A program made the position numbers and the translations under genes. Under the pieces are notes generated by a model. It was not told where the DNA came from and made no database searches. It saw only the letters and a program-made list of their open reading frames with translations. Positions 51,218 through 60,160 of a stretch of DNA of 64,000 nt are shown piece by piece. Origin of the DNA: CAWCAL01 sp963695075 (GTDB taxonomy: Bacteria > Actinomycetota > Acidimicrobiia > Acidimicrobiales > CAWCAL01); contig CAVOFR010000002.1 of NCBI GenBank assembly GCA_963695075.1, positions 42,020-106,019 on the forward strand, written 5' to 3'. Each line of letters opens with the position of its first letter. Positions within the stretch are counted from its first letter, which is position 1.

Positions 51218-52569
51218 CGCCGGTGCCCGACGACACCTACTCGGTACCCGAGGTCAGCCAGGTCATCAGAGACCAGCTCGCCCTGACCTTTCCCGCCGAG
51301 ATCTGGGTCCGCGGCGAGATCCAGAACCTGAAGCGCGCTCCCAGCGGTCACGTCTACTTCCAGCTCGCCGCGGCCGACGCCGGCGACGACGTGCTGTCCG
51401 TGACCCTCTTCGCCGCCACCAAGCGGCAGGTCAACGACCGCCTCAAACGCGGTGGGGGTGTGCGTATGACCGACGGAACCGAGGTCCGGATCCGAGCCCG
51501 GCTCGAGTGGTTCGCGGCGCAGGGCCGCGTCCAGCTCCGCATGTCCGCCATCGATCCCGACTTCACGCTCGGCCGCCTCGAGGGAGAGCGGGAACGAGTG
51601 CTGCGCCAGCTCGCCTCCGAGGGACTGCTCGACGCCAACGGGCTCCGACCGGTCCCGCCGGCGCCGCTGCGGATCGGACTCGTCACCAGCGATCAGAGCG
51701 CGGCGTTCCACGACTTCGTCGCCGAGCTGGAGACCAGTCGTCAACACTGGCAGGTGCTCCTCGTCGCCACGGCGGTCCAGGGACCCGGAGCCGAACACGA
51801 GGTGGCGTCGGCGATTCGAGCAGCGGAACGAGCCGGCGTCGAGCTCATCGCCGTGGTCAGAGGCGGAGGCGCCCGCACCGATCTGGCCACCTTCGACAAG
51901 GAGGTCATCGCCCGCACCGTGGCCGGATGCGAGGTGCCCGTCTTCGTGGGGATCGGCCATGAGATCGATCGCACCGCCGTCGAGGAACTTGCTGCCCGGG
52001 CGTTCAAGACACCCACCGCCTGCGCGGCGGCACTCTGCCAGATGGTCGGCACCCAGCTGGAGCGGGCCGAGCAGGCGTGGGATCGAATCCGCACGGCTTC
52101 GCTCCTTCGGCTGACGCTTGCCGACCACGCGCTCGGTGCTGCCGCCGGCACTCTCGAGCGCCACACAGGAATCGCCATCGGGCGAGCCGACACCTCCCTG
52201 ACACTCGGAAGCGAACGACTCCGGAGAAGCGCCGCACGGATGCTTCTCCACGCGGGCGCCGATCTCGACCGCACCGTCCGAGACGTCCGCAGGGGAGCGG
52301 CCGGCGCCCTCGGTCGGGCCGAACGATCCGTCGCGGCTTCCCGCGTGCTCGTCGACGCCCACGATCCGGTCCGGGCCATGCGCCGGGGGTGGTCGTTCAC
52401 CATCGGGCCGGACGGATCGTTGCTCCGCGACCCCTCCCGGCTGAAGACGGGCGACAAGATTCGCACCAGGGTCGAGATGGGTCAGGTGACCAGCGCGGTC
52501 GTTAGCGTGGAGGGCGATCCTGGCAACGGAGTCGACCACGAGGGGACCGATGAGCGCACCAGACCCTGA
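51214..52569 (+). CDS. xseA: Exodeoxyribonuclease VII large subunit
   Basis: XseA is the catalytic subunit that, with several XseB copies, degrades single-stranded DNA. The 451-residue protein has the OB-fold start (YSVPEVSQVIRDQL, WVRGEIQNLK, SGHVYFQL), the catalytic core with IGLVTSDQSAAFHDF, VVRGGGARTDLATFD and VGIGHEIDRTAVEELAA, and a long coiled-coil C-terminal region ending RGWSFTIG. The GTG overlaps the ABC-exporter stop by four bases; the 3' end overlaps xseB by 20 bp. Confidence 0.94.
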   Translation: MTPVPDDTYSVPEVSQVIRDQLALTFPAEIWVRGEIQNLKRAPSGHVYFQLAAADAGDDVLSVTLFAATKRQVNDRLKRGGGVRMTDGTEVRIRARLEWFAAQGRVQLRMSAIDPDFTLGRLEGERERVLRQLASEGLLDANGLRPVPPAPLRIGLVTSDQSAAFHDFVAELETSRQHWQVLLVATAVQGPGAEHEVASAIRAAERAGVELIAVVRGGGARTDLATFDKEVIARTVAGCEVPVFVGIGHEIDRTAVEELAARAFKTPTACAAALCQMVGTQLERAEQAWDRIRTASLLRLTLADHALGAAAGTLERHTGIAIGRADTSLTLGSERLRRSAARMLLHAGADLDRTVRDVRRGAAGALGRAERSVAASRVLVDAHDPVRAMRRGWSFTIGPDGSLLRDPSRLKTGDKIRTRVEMGQVTSAVVSVEGDPGNGVDHEGTDERTRP

Positions 52570-52792
52570 TGGCTACGCGGAAGCGGCCGCCGAGCTCGAG
52601 GAGATCCTCGGTCGGCTGGACGGCGCGGATCTCGACGTCGACCAGCTGGCCGGCCAGGTCGAGCGGGCGGCCCACCTCATCCGTTTCTGTCGGGCCAGGA
52701 TCGACGCGGCCCGGGTCAACGTCGAGAAGGTCGTGGCCGACTTCGATCCCCCCGACGAGGGGGTCATCCCGCCCGAAAGCGCCCCCGCGTGA
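52550..52792 (+). CDS. xseB: Exodeoxyribonuclease VII small subunit
   Basis: The 80-residue protein is an all-helical XseB: AAAELEEILGRLDGADLDVDQLAGQVERA is the conserved first helix-turn, followed by LIRFCRARIDAARVNVEKV. It binds the XseA coiled coil. ATG lies inside the xseA 3' end (20-bp overlap), and its own TGA overlaps the next gene's GTG by four bases, so xseA, xseB and tetR are translated as a unit. Confidence 0.93.
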   Translation: MSAPDPDGYAEAAAELEEILGRLDGADLDVDQLAGQVERAAHLIRFCRARIDAARVNVEKVVADFDPPDEGVIPPESAPA

Positions 52793-53376
52793 GACCACCA
52801 GCGGTCACTCGTTCGGCCATCGTCGACGCAGCCCGCGAGCTCATCCGATCCGAGGGGCTCGACGCGGTGTCGCTCCGCCGGGTCGGGCGGGCCGTCGGGG
52901 TCACCGCTCCCGCCCTCTATGCGCACGTCGAGGGCAAGCAAGACCTACTCGAGGCCGTGGCCGCGACCCAGTACGCCGAGCTGGTCGACCGCCTATCGGC
53001 CATCGACGCCAACAAGCCCGCGGACAGGGTCCGCGCGTCGTGTCACGTGTACGTCGATCTCGCGGTGGCCGAACCCGAGCTCTTCCGCGTGATGTTCCTG
53101 TTCCCTCCGGCGGTCGACCAGATCGACCCGCTCGGACTCGAGGTCGATGCCGCGACCGAAGCCTTCACCATCTCGGCCGCCATCTCGCGGGAGGCGGTCG
53201 ACTCCGGGGCCCTGATCGGCGACCCCACCACGATCTCCTTGGCCCTGTGGACCGCCAGCCACGGTGTGGCAACCGTCCTGCAGATGGGGCTCCAGATGTC
53301 CGAGCAACAGCGCGCCGACCTGACCGACACCGTCATAGACGGGCTCCTCCGCGGACTCGGCCCGACCGCCATCTGA
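52789..53376 (+). CDS. TetR/AcrR-family transcriptional regulator
   Basis: The 195-residue regulator has an N-terminal helix-turn-helix (TRSAIVDAARELIRSEGL, SLRRVGRAVGVTAPALYAHVEGKQDLL) and a TetR_C-type ligand-binding domain (about 75-190). Its target may be the ABC exporter upstream, since TetR regulators often control exporters, but no operator was recognised. GTG start shares four bases with the xseB stop, an unusual partner for a regulator. Ligand is unknown. Confidence 0.92.
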   Translation: MRPPAVTRSAIVDAARELIRSEGLDAVSLRRVGRAVGVTAPALYAHVEGKQDLLEAVAATQYAELVDRLSAIDANKPADRVRASCHVYVDLAVAEPELFRVMFLFPPAVDQIDPLGLEVDAATEAFTISAAISREAVDSGALIGDPTTISLALWTASHGVATVLQMGLQMSEQQRADLTDTVIDGLLRGLGPTAI

Positions 53377-53404
53377 CCCGGAGGGCGGCACCGACCGCCC
53401 GGGG

Positions 53405-53488
53405 TAACATCGCCGGTCTTCCGGCCGATAGGAGCACCCACGCTACCCGCGCGCAGATGGAGACGTCTGCGTTGAGGAGGCACTCATC
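53405..53488 (+). promoter_or_regulatory. Candidate -10 box, ribosome site and ATC initiation codon before the kinase gene
   Basis: TAACAT at 53405-53410 fits an actinobacterial -10 box. GAGGAGG at 53474-53480 is a perfect ribosome site with a 5-nt gap to ATC at 53486-53488, which opens the kinase frame. No ATG, GTG or TTG lies in that frame until GTG at 53669, which has no ribosome site. Confidence 0.4.
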
Positions 53489-53668
53489 GCCAGCGAGCCC
53501 ACGGTCGCTCTCGTCGCCGGAGAACGATCCCCGGCGCCCGTACGCGCCCCCGAGGCCCAGCCCGACCCCCTCGCACAGCTCACCCTCGAACAGGTCAGCG
53601 CCGCCATTCAGGCCCTCCCCCATGGCGGCACCGATGACGCCACCCGCGACTTCCGGCTTCCGCCACCG

Positions 53669-55357
53669 GTGCGGGCATCGGTCTCGCCGATCATCAACGG
53701 TCTGCGATGGAGCGCGGTGATGTTCGGCCTCGTCTTCGCGGCTCCGAAGGCCGCCGACGGCGATCTCCATGTCGTGACCACGCTTTCGATCGTGCTGTTC
53801 ATGACCTCGTGGCGCACGTTCCGTCCCAACCGGCTCGCCTCGAACGATCCGATGCAGCAGGTCCTGGTCTTCACCGACGCGGCGATCATCGGCGCTGCGG
53901 TCGGATGGAGCGGCGGACTCGAGAGTCCCTACATCTTCTGCCTGATGACCGTCGCTCTCGTCGCCGCCTTCGGATGGGGTATGGCGCGGGGACTGTTCGT
54001 CTCAGCGGTCGGCTTCGTCGCACTGGCCACAGGTCTGGCCTGGGGAACCGACGATCAGCTGATCGGCGCCGACGGCCAGCTGACGAGCCAGAGCGCTCTC
54101 ACCGCCGCGGCGTTCATGCTCGGCGCCGTCGCCATCGCCGCCTTCGCCCGCACCCGGCTGCTCGACGCCGAGATCCGCCGGGTCCAGCTCGCCGGCAAGG
54201 TCGATGCCCTCAGCGAGACCAACGACCTGCTCCACCTCCTCAACGAGGTGGCCCGCACGCTTCCGGTCTCGCTCGACCTCCGCGAGGCCATCGACTCCAC
54301 CCGGCTCCAGCTGACGAAGACGTTCAGACCCGACACCCTGTGTCTGCTCATCTACGACGAGCACAACGACGAATGGACGCCACAGATCAGCGACGGCTGC
54401 GTGGTCCGCCCCGCGACCGGGTCCGCTGGGCTGCCCGCACCGCTCCGGGTGGTGGCTTCCGACCAGCGGCCCCTGCTCGACCCGGGTCTCGCGCCGGGCG
54501 ACGGTGTCAACTCCCGGTCCCGGACCGGCATGTACACCGTCCTGCGATCGCGCGGTCAGACCGTCGGCGTCATCGCCATCGAGCACGGTGAGCCGGTCCG
54601 GTACGACGAGCGAGACCTCCGCATCCTGGCCGGTCTGTCCGACGTTCTCGCGCTGACGGTCGACAACGCCCGCTGGTTCGGACGACTTCGCTCCCTCGGG
54701 GCCGACGAGGAGCGCAGTCGAATCGCCCGGGACCTCCACGACCGGCTGGGCCAATGGCTCACGTACATCTCATTCGAGCTCGAACGCATCATCGACGGCG
54801 AGGAAGGCTCCTCGTCCGAGCTCGACCGTCTCCGCGACGACGTCGGCCGGGCCATCGACGAGCTGCGAGAGACGCTCCGCCAGCTCCGATCGGGCGTGAC
54901 CGAAGCCGAACCCCTGTCCCGGGTGGCCTCCGAGCTGATCGGACGACTCCGCGAACGTTCGTCGATCGACATCTCTTTCGACGTGGCCCACCCCGGCAAC
55001 CGCCTCTCCGTACCGGTCGAGAACGAACTTCTCCGCATTCTCCAGGAGGCCCTCAACAACGCCGAGAAACACGCGAAAGCCGACACGGTCCGCGTCCACT
55101 GGGACACCCGCGACGGCTGCGGTGTCCTGACCATCACCGACGACGGCGTCGGATTCGACCTCTCCTCGGGCGTGAGGGAATCCGCGTACGGCCTGGTGGG
55201 CATGCGCGAACGGGCCGACGTCATCGGCGCCCGTCTTCAGATCGAGAGTGAACCCGACGTCGGCACCACCATCACGGTGACTTCCGGCGCCCCCAGTTCG
55301 GGCCGGCTCACGAACGGTGCCGGCATCGGTGCCACCGAGCAAGGAGCAGAAGCATGA
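53669..55357 (+). CDS. NarL-type sensor histidine kinase with GAF domain
   Basis: The kinase phosphorylates the response regulator encoded next. It has several N-terminal helices (about 15-160), a GAF-like domain (about 195-340), the HisKA_3 box with phospho-acceptor His357 in RDLHDRLGQ, and an HATPase domain with LQEALNNAEKHAKA, DDGVGFD and GLVGMRERA. From this GTG the length is 562. An ATC at 53486 with a perfect ribosome site would add 61 residues and may be the true start. The stop overlaps the response-regulator ATG by four bases. The signal is unknown. Confidence 0.9.
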   Translation: MRASVSPIINGLRWSAVMFGLVFAAPKAADGDLHVVTTLSIVLFMTSWRTFRPNRLASNDPMQQVLVFTDAAIIGAAVGWSGGLESPYIFCLMTVALVAAFGWGMARGLFVSAVGFVALATGLAWGTDDQLIGADGQLTSQSALTAAAFMLGAVAIAAFARTRLLDAEIRRVQLAGKVDALSETNDLLHLLNEVARTLPVSLDLREAIDSTRLQLTKTFRPDTLCLLIYDEHNDEWTPQISDGCVVRPATGSAGLPAPLRVVASDQRPLLDPGLAPGDGVNSRSRTGMYTVLRSRGQTVGVIAIEHGEPVRYDERDLRILAGLSDVLALTVDNARWFGRLRSLGADEERSRIARDLHDRLGQWLTYISFELERIIDGEEGSSSELDRLRDDVGRAIDELRETLRQLRSGVTEAEPLSRVASELIGRLRERSSIDISFDVAHPGNRLSVPVENELLRILQEALNNAEKHAKADTVRVHWDTRDGCGVLTITDDGVGFDLSSGVRESAYGLVGMRERADVIGARLQIESEPDVGTTITVTSGAPSSGRLTNGAGIGATEQGAEA

Positions 55358-55992
55358 GCATTCGGATCGTTCTGGCTGACGACCACCAGATCCTGCGCGA
55401 TGGCATCCGCCGAGGATTCGAACAGGCCGGAGAGATGGTTGTCGGTGAAGCCTGCAACGGCGAGGAGGCGATCGTCATGGCGAAACGCCATCATCCCGAC
55501 ATCGTCGTCATGGATCTGTCCATGCCGGTCATGGACGGTGTCACCGCGACGCAGCGCATCAGCGATGAGATTCCCGACACGCGCGTCGTCGTCCTCACGA
55601 TGCACGACGACGTGGCCCGTACCCGCCAGGCGCTCGACGCCGGGGCGGTCGGGTACCTGTCGAAGGGATCGTCGTTCACCGACGTACTGCGCACGGTGCG
55701 GAGCGTCGCGGCCGGCGAGACCACCCTCAGTCCCGAGCTCGCGGTGTCGATGCTCCGAGCCGCTCAGGAATCACAGGACACCCCCGAGGAGCAGGTGCTC
55801 TCGACCCGCCAGACCGAGATCCTCCAGTTGATCGCGGACGGCCTGACCACCAAACAGGTCGCCCGGGACCTGGGTATCACCCAGAAGACCGTCCACAACC
55901 ACCTCAACGCCATCTACCGCAAGCTCGACACCCAGAGCCTCACCCATGCGGTCCTGAGCGCCGTTCGCCTCGGAATCATCGCCCTCAACTGA
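55354..55992 (+). CDS. NarL/FixJ-family response regulator
   Basis: The 212-residue regulator has a receiver domain with Asp9/Asp10, the phospho-acceptor Asp54 (IVVMDLSMPVMDG), a conserved Thr in VVVLTMHDD and Lys in GYLSKGSS. A LuxR-type helix-turn-helix follows at about 148-205 (LSTRQTEILQLIADGLTTKQVARDLGITQKTVHNHL). Overlap with the kinase gene (ATGA) shows a coupled two-component pair. Target promoters are unknown; the secreted protein gene immediately downstream is a candidate. Confidence 0.94.
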   Translation: MSIRIVLADDHQILRDGIRRGFEQAGEMVVGEACNGEEAIVMAKRHHPDIVVMDLSMPVMDGVTATQRISDEIPDTRVVVLTMHDDVARTRQALDAGAVGYLSKGSSFTDVLRTVRSVAAGETTLSPELAVSMLRAAQESQDTPEEQVLSTRQTEILQLIADGLTTKQVARDLGITQKTVHNHLNAIYRKLDTQSLTHAVLSAVRLGIIALN

Positions 55993-56070
55993 ACCGATGC
56001 AGGCAATTGCCCATTGGCACAGGCGGTCGGCATACCGATACTCGGGTATCAGCAATGCCGTGAGGGAACG

Positions 56071-56970
56071 TTGCGCCTTCTAGCCATCTTCAACCCAGCC
56101 TTCGTCGGTACGACGGGCGCGCGTGTCGCGATCGCGGTCGCGGCCTCGACCGCCGTGACCGCCGGCGTCACCGCTCCGATGGCCCACCAGGCGATCGAGG
56201 CTCGCAACGAGCAGGCCGCGGCCGAGATCGCTCTCGCAGCGGCCGATTCCGGGGCCACGGGTGAAACGGCTTCGGACCCTTCGCCCTCCGGTGGTCCCGG
56301 CTCGGGATCGCCGGCCGACCCGAGTCCGGACCCGACGACGAGCTCCACGACGACCAGCTCCACGACGACCACGAGCACGACGACACCCACCACGTCGAGC
56401 ACGGCGAGCACCCTTCCTCCCGACCCGGCTCCACCCACCTCCGGCCCTCCGCCGGCGTCGACTCCACCGACCACGACCCTCAGCGGGACCACCACGACTT
56501 CGGCTCCCACCACCGTCCCACCCCCCGCCACGACGTCGACGACGACGAGCTCCACGTCCAGCTCCACTGCCACGACCTCGACGACCACGACGACCTCGAC
56601 CACCACCAGCACGACCACCACGACGACCGTCCCGCAGGCGTACGAGTCGATCTACCTCTCCACCCAGCCCGACCGCAGCAATCCGGTCCTGTTGCACGGA
56701 AAGACCGTGACCGGCGACATCTACGTCTTCGTGGCGCTGCTGGGCACGAGCGAGGTCCGGTTCTACATCGACGACGTCGGCCGGATCGATCCCGCCTCCG
56801 AGATCGAGTACATCGATCCCTTCGATCTCGGGAAGACGGCACCGGACGACACGGCCTGGCCGTACGACACGTCGGTGCTCGCGCCCGGCTCGCACACCCT
56901 GACCGTCGAGATCATCGGCGACGACGGCACTCTGATGTCGCTCCAGTCCGCCTCGTTCACCGTCATCTGA
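56071..56970 (+). CDS. Secreted Thr/Ser-rich protein with C-terminal Ig-like domain
   Basis: The 299-residue protein has a hydrophobic N-terminal segment (about 15-35, AIAVAASTAVTAGVTA) and a short Ala/Glu-rich part. A very long Thr/Ser/Pro tract (about 75-190) follows, then a beta-sandwich domain (SIYLSTQPDRSNPV ... LTVEIIGDD) resembling Ig-like ligand-binding folds. The tract would be extended, possibly glycosylated. TTG at 56071, 4 nt after GAGGGAA, is preferred; an in-frame TTG at 56014 is less well placed. It follows the response-regulator gene and may be part of its response. A 44-bp repeat follows. Confidence 0.78.
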   Translation: MRLLAIFNPAFVGTTGARVAIAVAASTAVTAGVTAPMAHQAIEARNEQAAAEIALAAADSGATGETASDPSPSGGPGSGSPADPSPDPTTSSTTTSSTTTTSTTTPTTSSTASTLPPDPAPPTSGPPPASTPPTTTLSGTTTTSAPTTVPPPATTSTTTSSTSSSTATTSTTTTTSTTTSTTTTTTVPQAYESIYLSTQPDRSNPVLLHGKTVTGDIYVFVALLGTSEVRFYIDDVGRIDPASEIEYIDPFDLGKTAPDDTAWPYDTSVLAPGSHTLTVEIIGDDGTLMSLQSASFTVI

Positions 56971-56992
56971 GGCCCCCTCTCCCCACCCACCC

Positions 56993-57036
56993 CCAAAATC
57001 TGGTCCGCCACCGGCGGTTGCCGACGGTTCCGGACG
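56993..57036 (+). repeat. 44-bp 3'-end repeat (CTGGTCC family), copy F
   Basis: It begins CCAAAATCTGGTCCGCC, 22 nt after the stop of the Thr-rich protein gene. The first half is conserved; the hairpin is less regular (ACCGGCGGTT and CCGACGGTT). The remaining bases up to prfC at 57236 show nothing I can name. Confidence 0.78.
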
Positions 57037-57235
57037 GGTTGAACGGCGTCGCCTGCATCATCGCCGCGATCCGGTGACTTGTCCCGAGTCGGACGGGGCG
57101 AGCATCCGACCACCGCCCAATGGCCGGGTGTGGTCAGCAACCGGTCGATCAGCTCGAGCTCGTTCGTGGTTCTCCGATCGGAATCCGAGGCGGCCTCACG
57201 TTGCGACCACCACAGCGGGCGGGTTGGCTGGAGTC

Positions 57236-58810
57236 ATGACCACCCCCAGCGAGGAAGCGGCTCGACGCCGCACGTTCGCAATCATCTCGCATCCCGACGC
57301 CGGAAAGACGACGCTCACCGAGAAGTTCCTCCTCTACGGCGGTGCGCTGACGAGCGACGCCGGCGCCGTCAAGGGTCGCGGGGGCCAGCGCAGCACGACG
57401 AGCGACTGGATGGAGCTCGAACAGAAGCGCGGCATCTCGGTCACCTCGACCGTGCTGAGCTTCCCCTATCGGGACCTGGTCCTGAATCTGCTCGACACCC
57501 CGGGTCACCGGGACTTCTCCGAGGACACCTACCGCGTCCTCGCCGCGGCCGACGCTGCGATCATGGTGCTCGACGCGGCCAAGGGCATCGAGGCCCAGAC
57601 CTACAAGCTGTTCGAGGTCTGTCGCCGGCGCGGCGTACCGCTGCTGACATTCATCAACAAGTGGGACCGGCCCGGCCTCGATCCACTCGACCTCCTCGAC
57701 GACATCGAAGCCAAGCTCGACCTCCCCGTCGCTCCGGTCACCTGGCCCGTCGGCATCGCCGGCGACTTCCGCGGTGTCATCGACCGACGAGACGGCACCT
57801 TCACCCGGTTCACGCGTACCGCCCACGGTGCGACCAAGGCGCACGAGGAGGTGGTCGATGCCACCAGTGCGGCGGCGGAGGAGGGCGACGCGTGGTCGAC
57901 CGCCACCGATGAGCTCGAGCTCCTCGACGGCGCCGGAGGTGAGCTCGACCGCAAGGCCTTCCTGGCCGGTGAGTCCTCACCGACGTTCTTCGGCTCGGCC
58001 CTCACCAACTTCGGCGTGGGAGCGCTGCTCGACGCCGTCGCCGATCTGGCCCCCGCCCCCGCCCCCCGCGAAGCGGTCGACGGCGCACCGCGTGACCTGG
58101 ACGATCCGCTGTCGGGGTTCGTCTTCAAGGTCCAGGCCAACATGGACCCGAACCACCGGGACCGCATCGCCTACGTGCGGGTGTGTTCGGGCGAGTTCAC
58201 GAGGGGCGTCACCCTCACCCACGCCCAGTCGGCCAAGCCCGTGGCCACCAAGTACGCCCACTCGGTCTTCGGCGCCGAACGCGAGACGGTCGACACCGCC
58301 TACCCCGGTGACGTCGTCGGCCTGGTCGGCGCGGCGGCGCTCCGGGTGGGCGACACCATCTATGCCGATCAGGCGATCGAGTTCCCGGGTATCCCGGCCT
58401 TCGCCCCCGAACACTTCCAGACCGCCCGGCCCGTGGACATCGGCCGGTTCAAACAGTTCCGGACCGGCATCGCCCAGCTCGACGAGGAAGGCGTGGTCCA
58501 GGTGTTGCGGGATCCCGACCTGGGCGATCAGGCCCCGGTGCTAGCTGCGGTCGGACCGATGCAGTTCGACGTGGCCGCCTACAGGCTCGAGCTCGAATTC
58601 GGAGCCCCGGCCCGGTTCGAGGCAACCAAGTGGAAGGTGGCCCGACGGACCGACGAGGCGTCCGAGGACGAGCTGCGCCGGATGCCCGGCGCCACGGTGC
58701 TGCACCGGGCCGACGGGACTCGCCTGGCGCTCTTCGAGAATCCGTACTGGCTGGATCGCCTCTCCGCTGACAACCCCGAGCTGACCCTGGAGAAGCTGCC
58801 CGCCCAGTAG
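57236..58810 (+). CDS. prfC: Peptide chain release factor 3
   Basis: RF3 is a GTPase that releases RF1/RF2 from the ribosome after termination. The 524-residue protein starts MTTPSEEAARRRTFAIISHPDAGKTTLTEK and shows the G-domain motifs: P-loop HPDAGKTT, switch II LLDTPGHRDF and NKWD. The RF3-specific KGRGGQRSTTSDWMELEQKRGISVTST segment follows the P-loop. Domain II/III are complete to the C-terminal NPELTLEKLP. The first codons and length match RF3, not EF-G. The ATG lies about 9 nt after a weak GGAG, in a 265-bp gap after the Thr-rich gene. Confidence 0.94.
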   Translation: MTTPSEEAARRRTFAIISHPDAGKTTLTEKFLLYGGALTSDAGAVKGRGGQRSTTSDWMELEQKRGISVTSTVLSFPYRDLVLNLLDTPGHRDFSEDTYRVLAAADAAIMVLDAAKGIEAQTYKLFEVCRRRGVPLLTFINKWDRPGLDPLDLLDDIEAKLDLPVAPVTWPVGIAGDFRGVIDRRDGTFTRFTRTAHGATKAHEEVVDATSAAAEEGDAWSTATDELELLDGAGGELDRKAFLAGESSPTFFGSALTNFGVGALLDAVADLAPAPAPREAVDGAPRDLDDPLSGFVFKVQANMDPNHRDRIAYVRVCSGEFTRGVTLTHAQSAKPVATKYAHSVFGAERETVDTAYPGDVVGLVGAAALRVGDTIYADQAIEFPGIPAFAPEHFQTARPVDIGRFKQFRTGIAQLDEEGVVQVLRDPDLGDQAPVLAAVGPMQFDVAAYRLELEFGAPARFEATKWKVARRTDEASEDELRRMPGATVLHRADGTRLALFENPYWLDRLSADNPELTLEKLPAQ

Positions 58811-58856
58811 GCGCGACGGTAGGTACGACAGCGGGCTGCGGTGCCAGAATGCGGAC

Positions 58857-59888
58857 GTGACCATTCACAAGCTCGATTCGACCAACGCCTTCATCGCCTT
58901 CGACCTCGACGACGCTCCCGGCGCGGTCGGCGTGGTGCGCCGGGCCCGCAAGATCCTCCAGGACGGAGCCGAGCTGCTGGCCCGCTCCACCACCTACTCG
59001 TTCGCCTCGTTCGAGATGCAACGCGGTGGGGCGTCCGCCGGGATCAGTGCCGATGACGACGGTCGGGATGCGGCCATCGCGGCCTTCGCCGCCGAGGTCG
59101 CCGAACTGGCCGAGGCCGGTCGTCTGAGCCTCGATGCGGGCAAGGGCGTGCGCTCCGACGAGCTGGCCGACCTGGCCGACGATCGCTCGGAGATCCGATT
59201 GGCCGAAACCGACGGGGTGAGCCTGGCCGACGAGCTTCGCGGCCTCGGAGCGCTGGCGGCGGCCGTCGTCGCGTTCGGCGATCCCAGCGACCGCACGATC
59301 GCGATCGACGGCTTCGACGCCGCCGGCCTGGCGCTGGCTCGTCTGGCGGAAAAGCAGGGGGCCCGCATCACCGCGGTGGCCACGCCATCGGGGGCGGTGC
59401 ATCGTCCCGAGGCATTCACGGCCGACGAGCTCGGCTCGACCTTCGTGGAGCACGGAGCGGGCTTCGTCGAGCACCTCGGGGCCGATGTCGTGCCCGCATG
59501 GCAGATCCTCGGGGCCGACGTCGACCTTCTGTTCGCCGGCTCGAAGACCGGGCTGATCACCCACGAGTCGGACCTGTCGCCCCAGCTGAAGGGCGTGGTA
59601 CCGATCGGGCCGGTCCCGTACACGACCAAGGCGCTGGCCACGCACACCCGGGCCGGAGCGACGATCCTGCCCGACTTCGTCACCACCGGCGGCGTCGTGC
59701 ACGCCTGGTATCCGGCCGACGGTGCCTCGGTCGAGGAGACCCGCACGACGGCGATCGGCGCCGTGGCCAACCGGACCAAGCAGATCATGGCCGCCGAGGA
59801 ACCCCCCGTCCTGGCCGCGTGTGCCCTGGCCGAGGCGTACCTGGGCTCGTGGCGAGAGGACCTCCCCTTCGGCCGCCCCATGGCCTGA
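58857..59888 (+). CDS. Glu/Leu/Phe/Val dehydrogenase-like protein lacking the usual Lys loop
   Basis: The 343-residue protein follows the ELFV dehydrogenase layout. The N-terminal part has AIAAFAAEVAELA and RLSLDAGKGV. The C-terminal part has the ATILPDFVTTGGVVHAW motif near the NAD-domain end and a PQLKG segment preceding it. The substrate-binding GGxKGG loop with its essential Lys is replaced by GGASAGIS, and the Rossmann GxGxxG is not clear. It may therefore be a non-dehydrogenase paralogue or have changed substrate. GTG start at 58857, 46 bp after prfC. A hairpin follows the stop. Confidence 0.72.
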   Translation: MTIHKLDSTNAFIAFDLDDAPGAVGVVRRARKILQDGAELLARSTTYSFASFEMQRGGASAGISADDDGRDAAIAAFAAEVAELAEAGRLSLDAGKGVRSDELADLADDRSEIRLAETDGVSLADELRGLGALAAAVVAFGDPSDRTIAIDGFDAAGLALARLAEKQGARITAVATPSGAVHRPEAFTADELGSTFVEHGAGFVEHLGADVVPAWQILGADVDLLFAGSKTGLITHESDLSPQLKGVVPIGPVPYTTKALATHTRAGATILPDFVTTGGVVHAWYPADGASVEETRTTAIGAVANRTKQIMAAEEPPVLAACALAEAYLGSWREDLPFGRPMA

Positions 59889-59906
59889 CGCCCGCCCCCC
59901 CAATCC

Positions 59907-59955
59907 GAACTTTGGGCACTGACCCGCACATACGTGGGCTCAGTACCCAGAGTTC
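59907..59955. terminator. Hairpin of the GAACTTTGGGC family, copy 3
   Basis: Arms GAACTTTGGGCACTGA (59907-59922) and 59940-59955 form a 16-bp stem with one G-T pair and one mismatch. The loop contains CACATAC as in copy 2. It lies 18 nt after the dehydrogenase-like gene and 40 nt before tRNA-Ala. Confidence 0.65.
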
Positions 59956-59995
59956 GTCGGAGGGAACAGGCGGGTCGCTAGCCTGGACGGTTCTC

Positions 59996-60069
59996 GGGGC
60001 TGTAGCTCAGTTGGCTAGAGCACCTGCTTTGCAAGCAGGAAGTCGGGGGTTCGAGTCCCCCCAGCTCCA
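59996..60069 (+). tRNA. tRNA-Ala (TGC)
   Basis: The 74-nt tRNA pairs GGGGCTG with CAGCTCC, with the alanine-specific G3-T70 pair. The anticodon loop TTTGCAA gives TGC, T-loop GGTTCGAGTCC, discriminator A; CCA is not encoded. It marks the boundary to a block of acquired-looking genes. Confidence 0.96.
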
Positions 60070-60160
60070 CTCTCTACACACCAAGCCGGGGCTCAAATAT
60101 GGGCCATTTGCCGGTTTGCACGAATTCGGTGTGCGCGCGTGTTGCGCGACGGGGCTACGC

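Noticed and set aside
56330..56640. Low-complexity ACG/TCC tract as a non-coding repeat
   Set aside because: It codes a continuous Thr/Ser/Pro stalk in frame between two protein parts, so it belongs to the gene.
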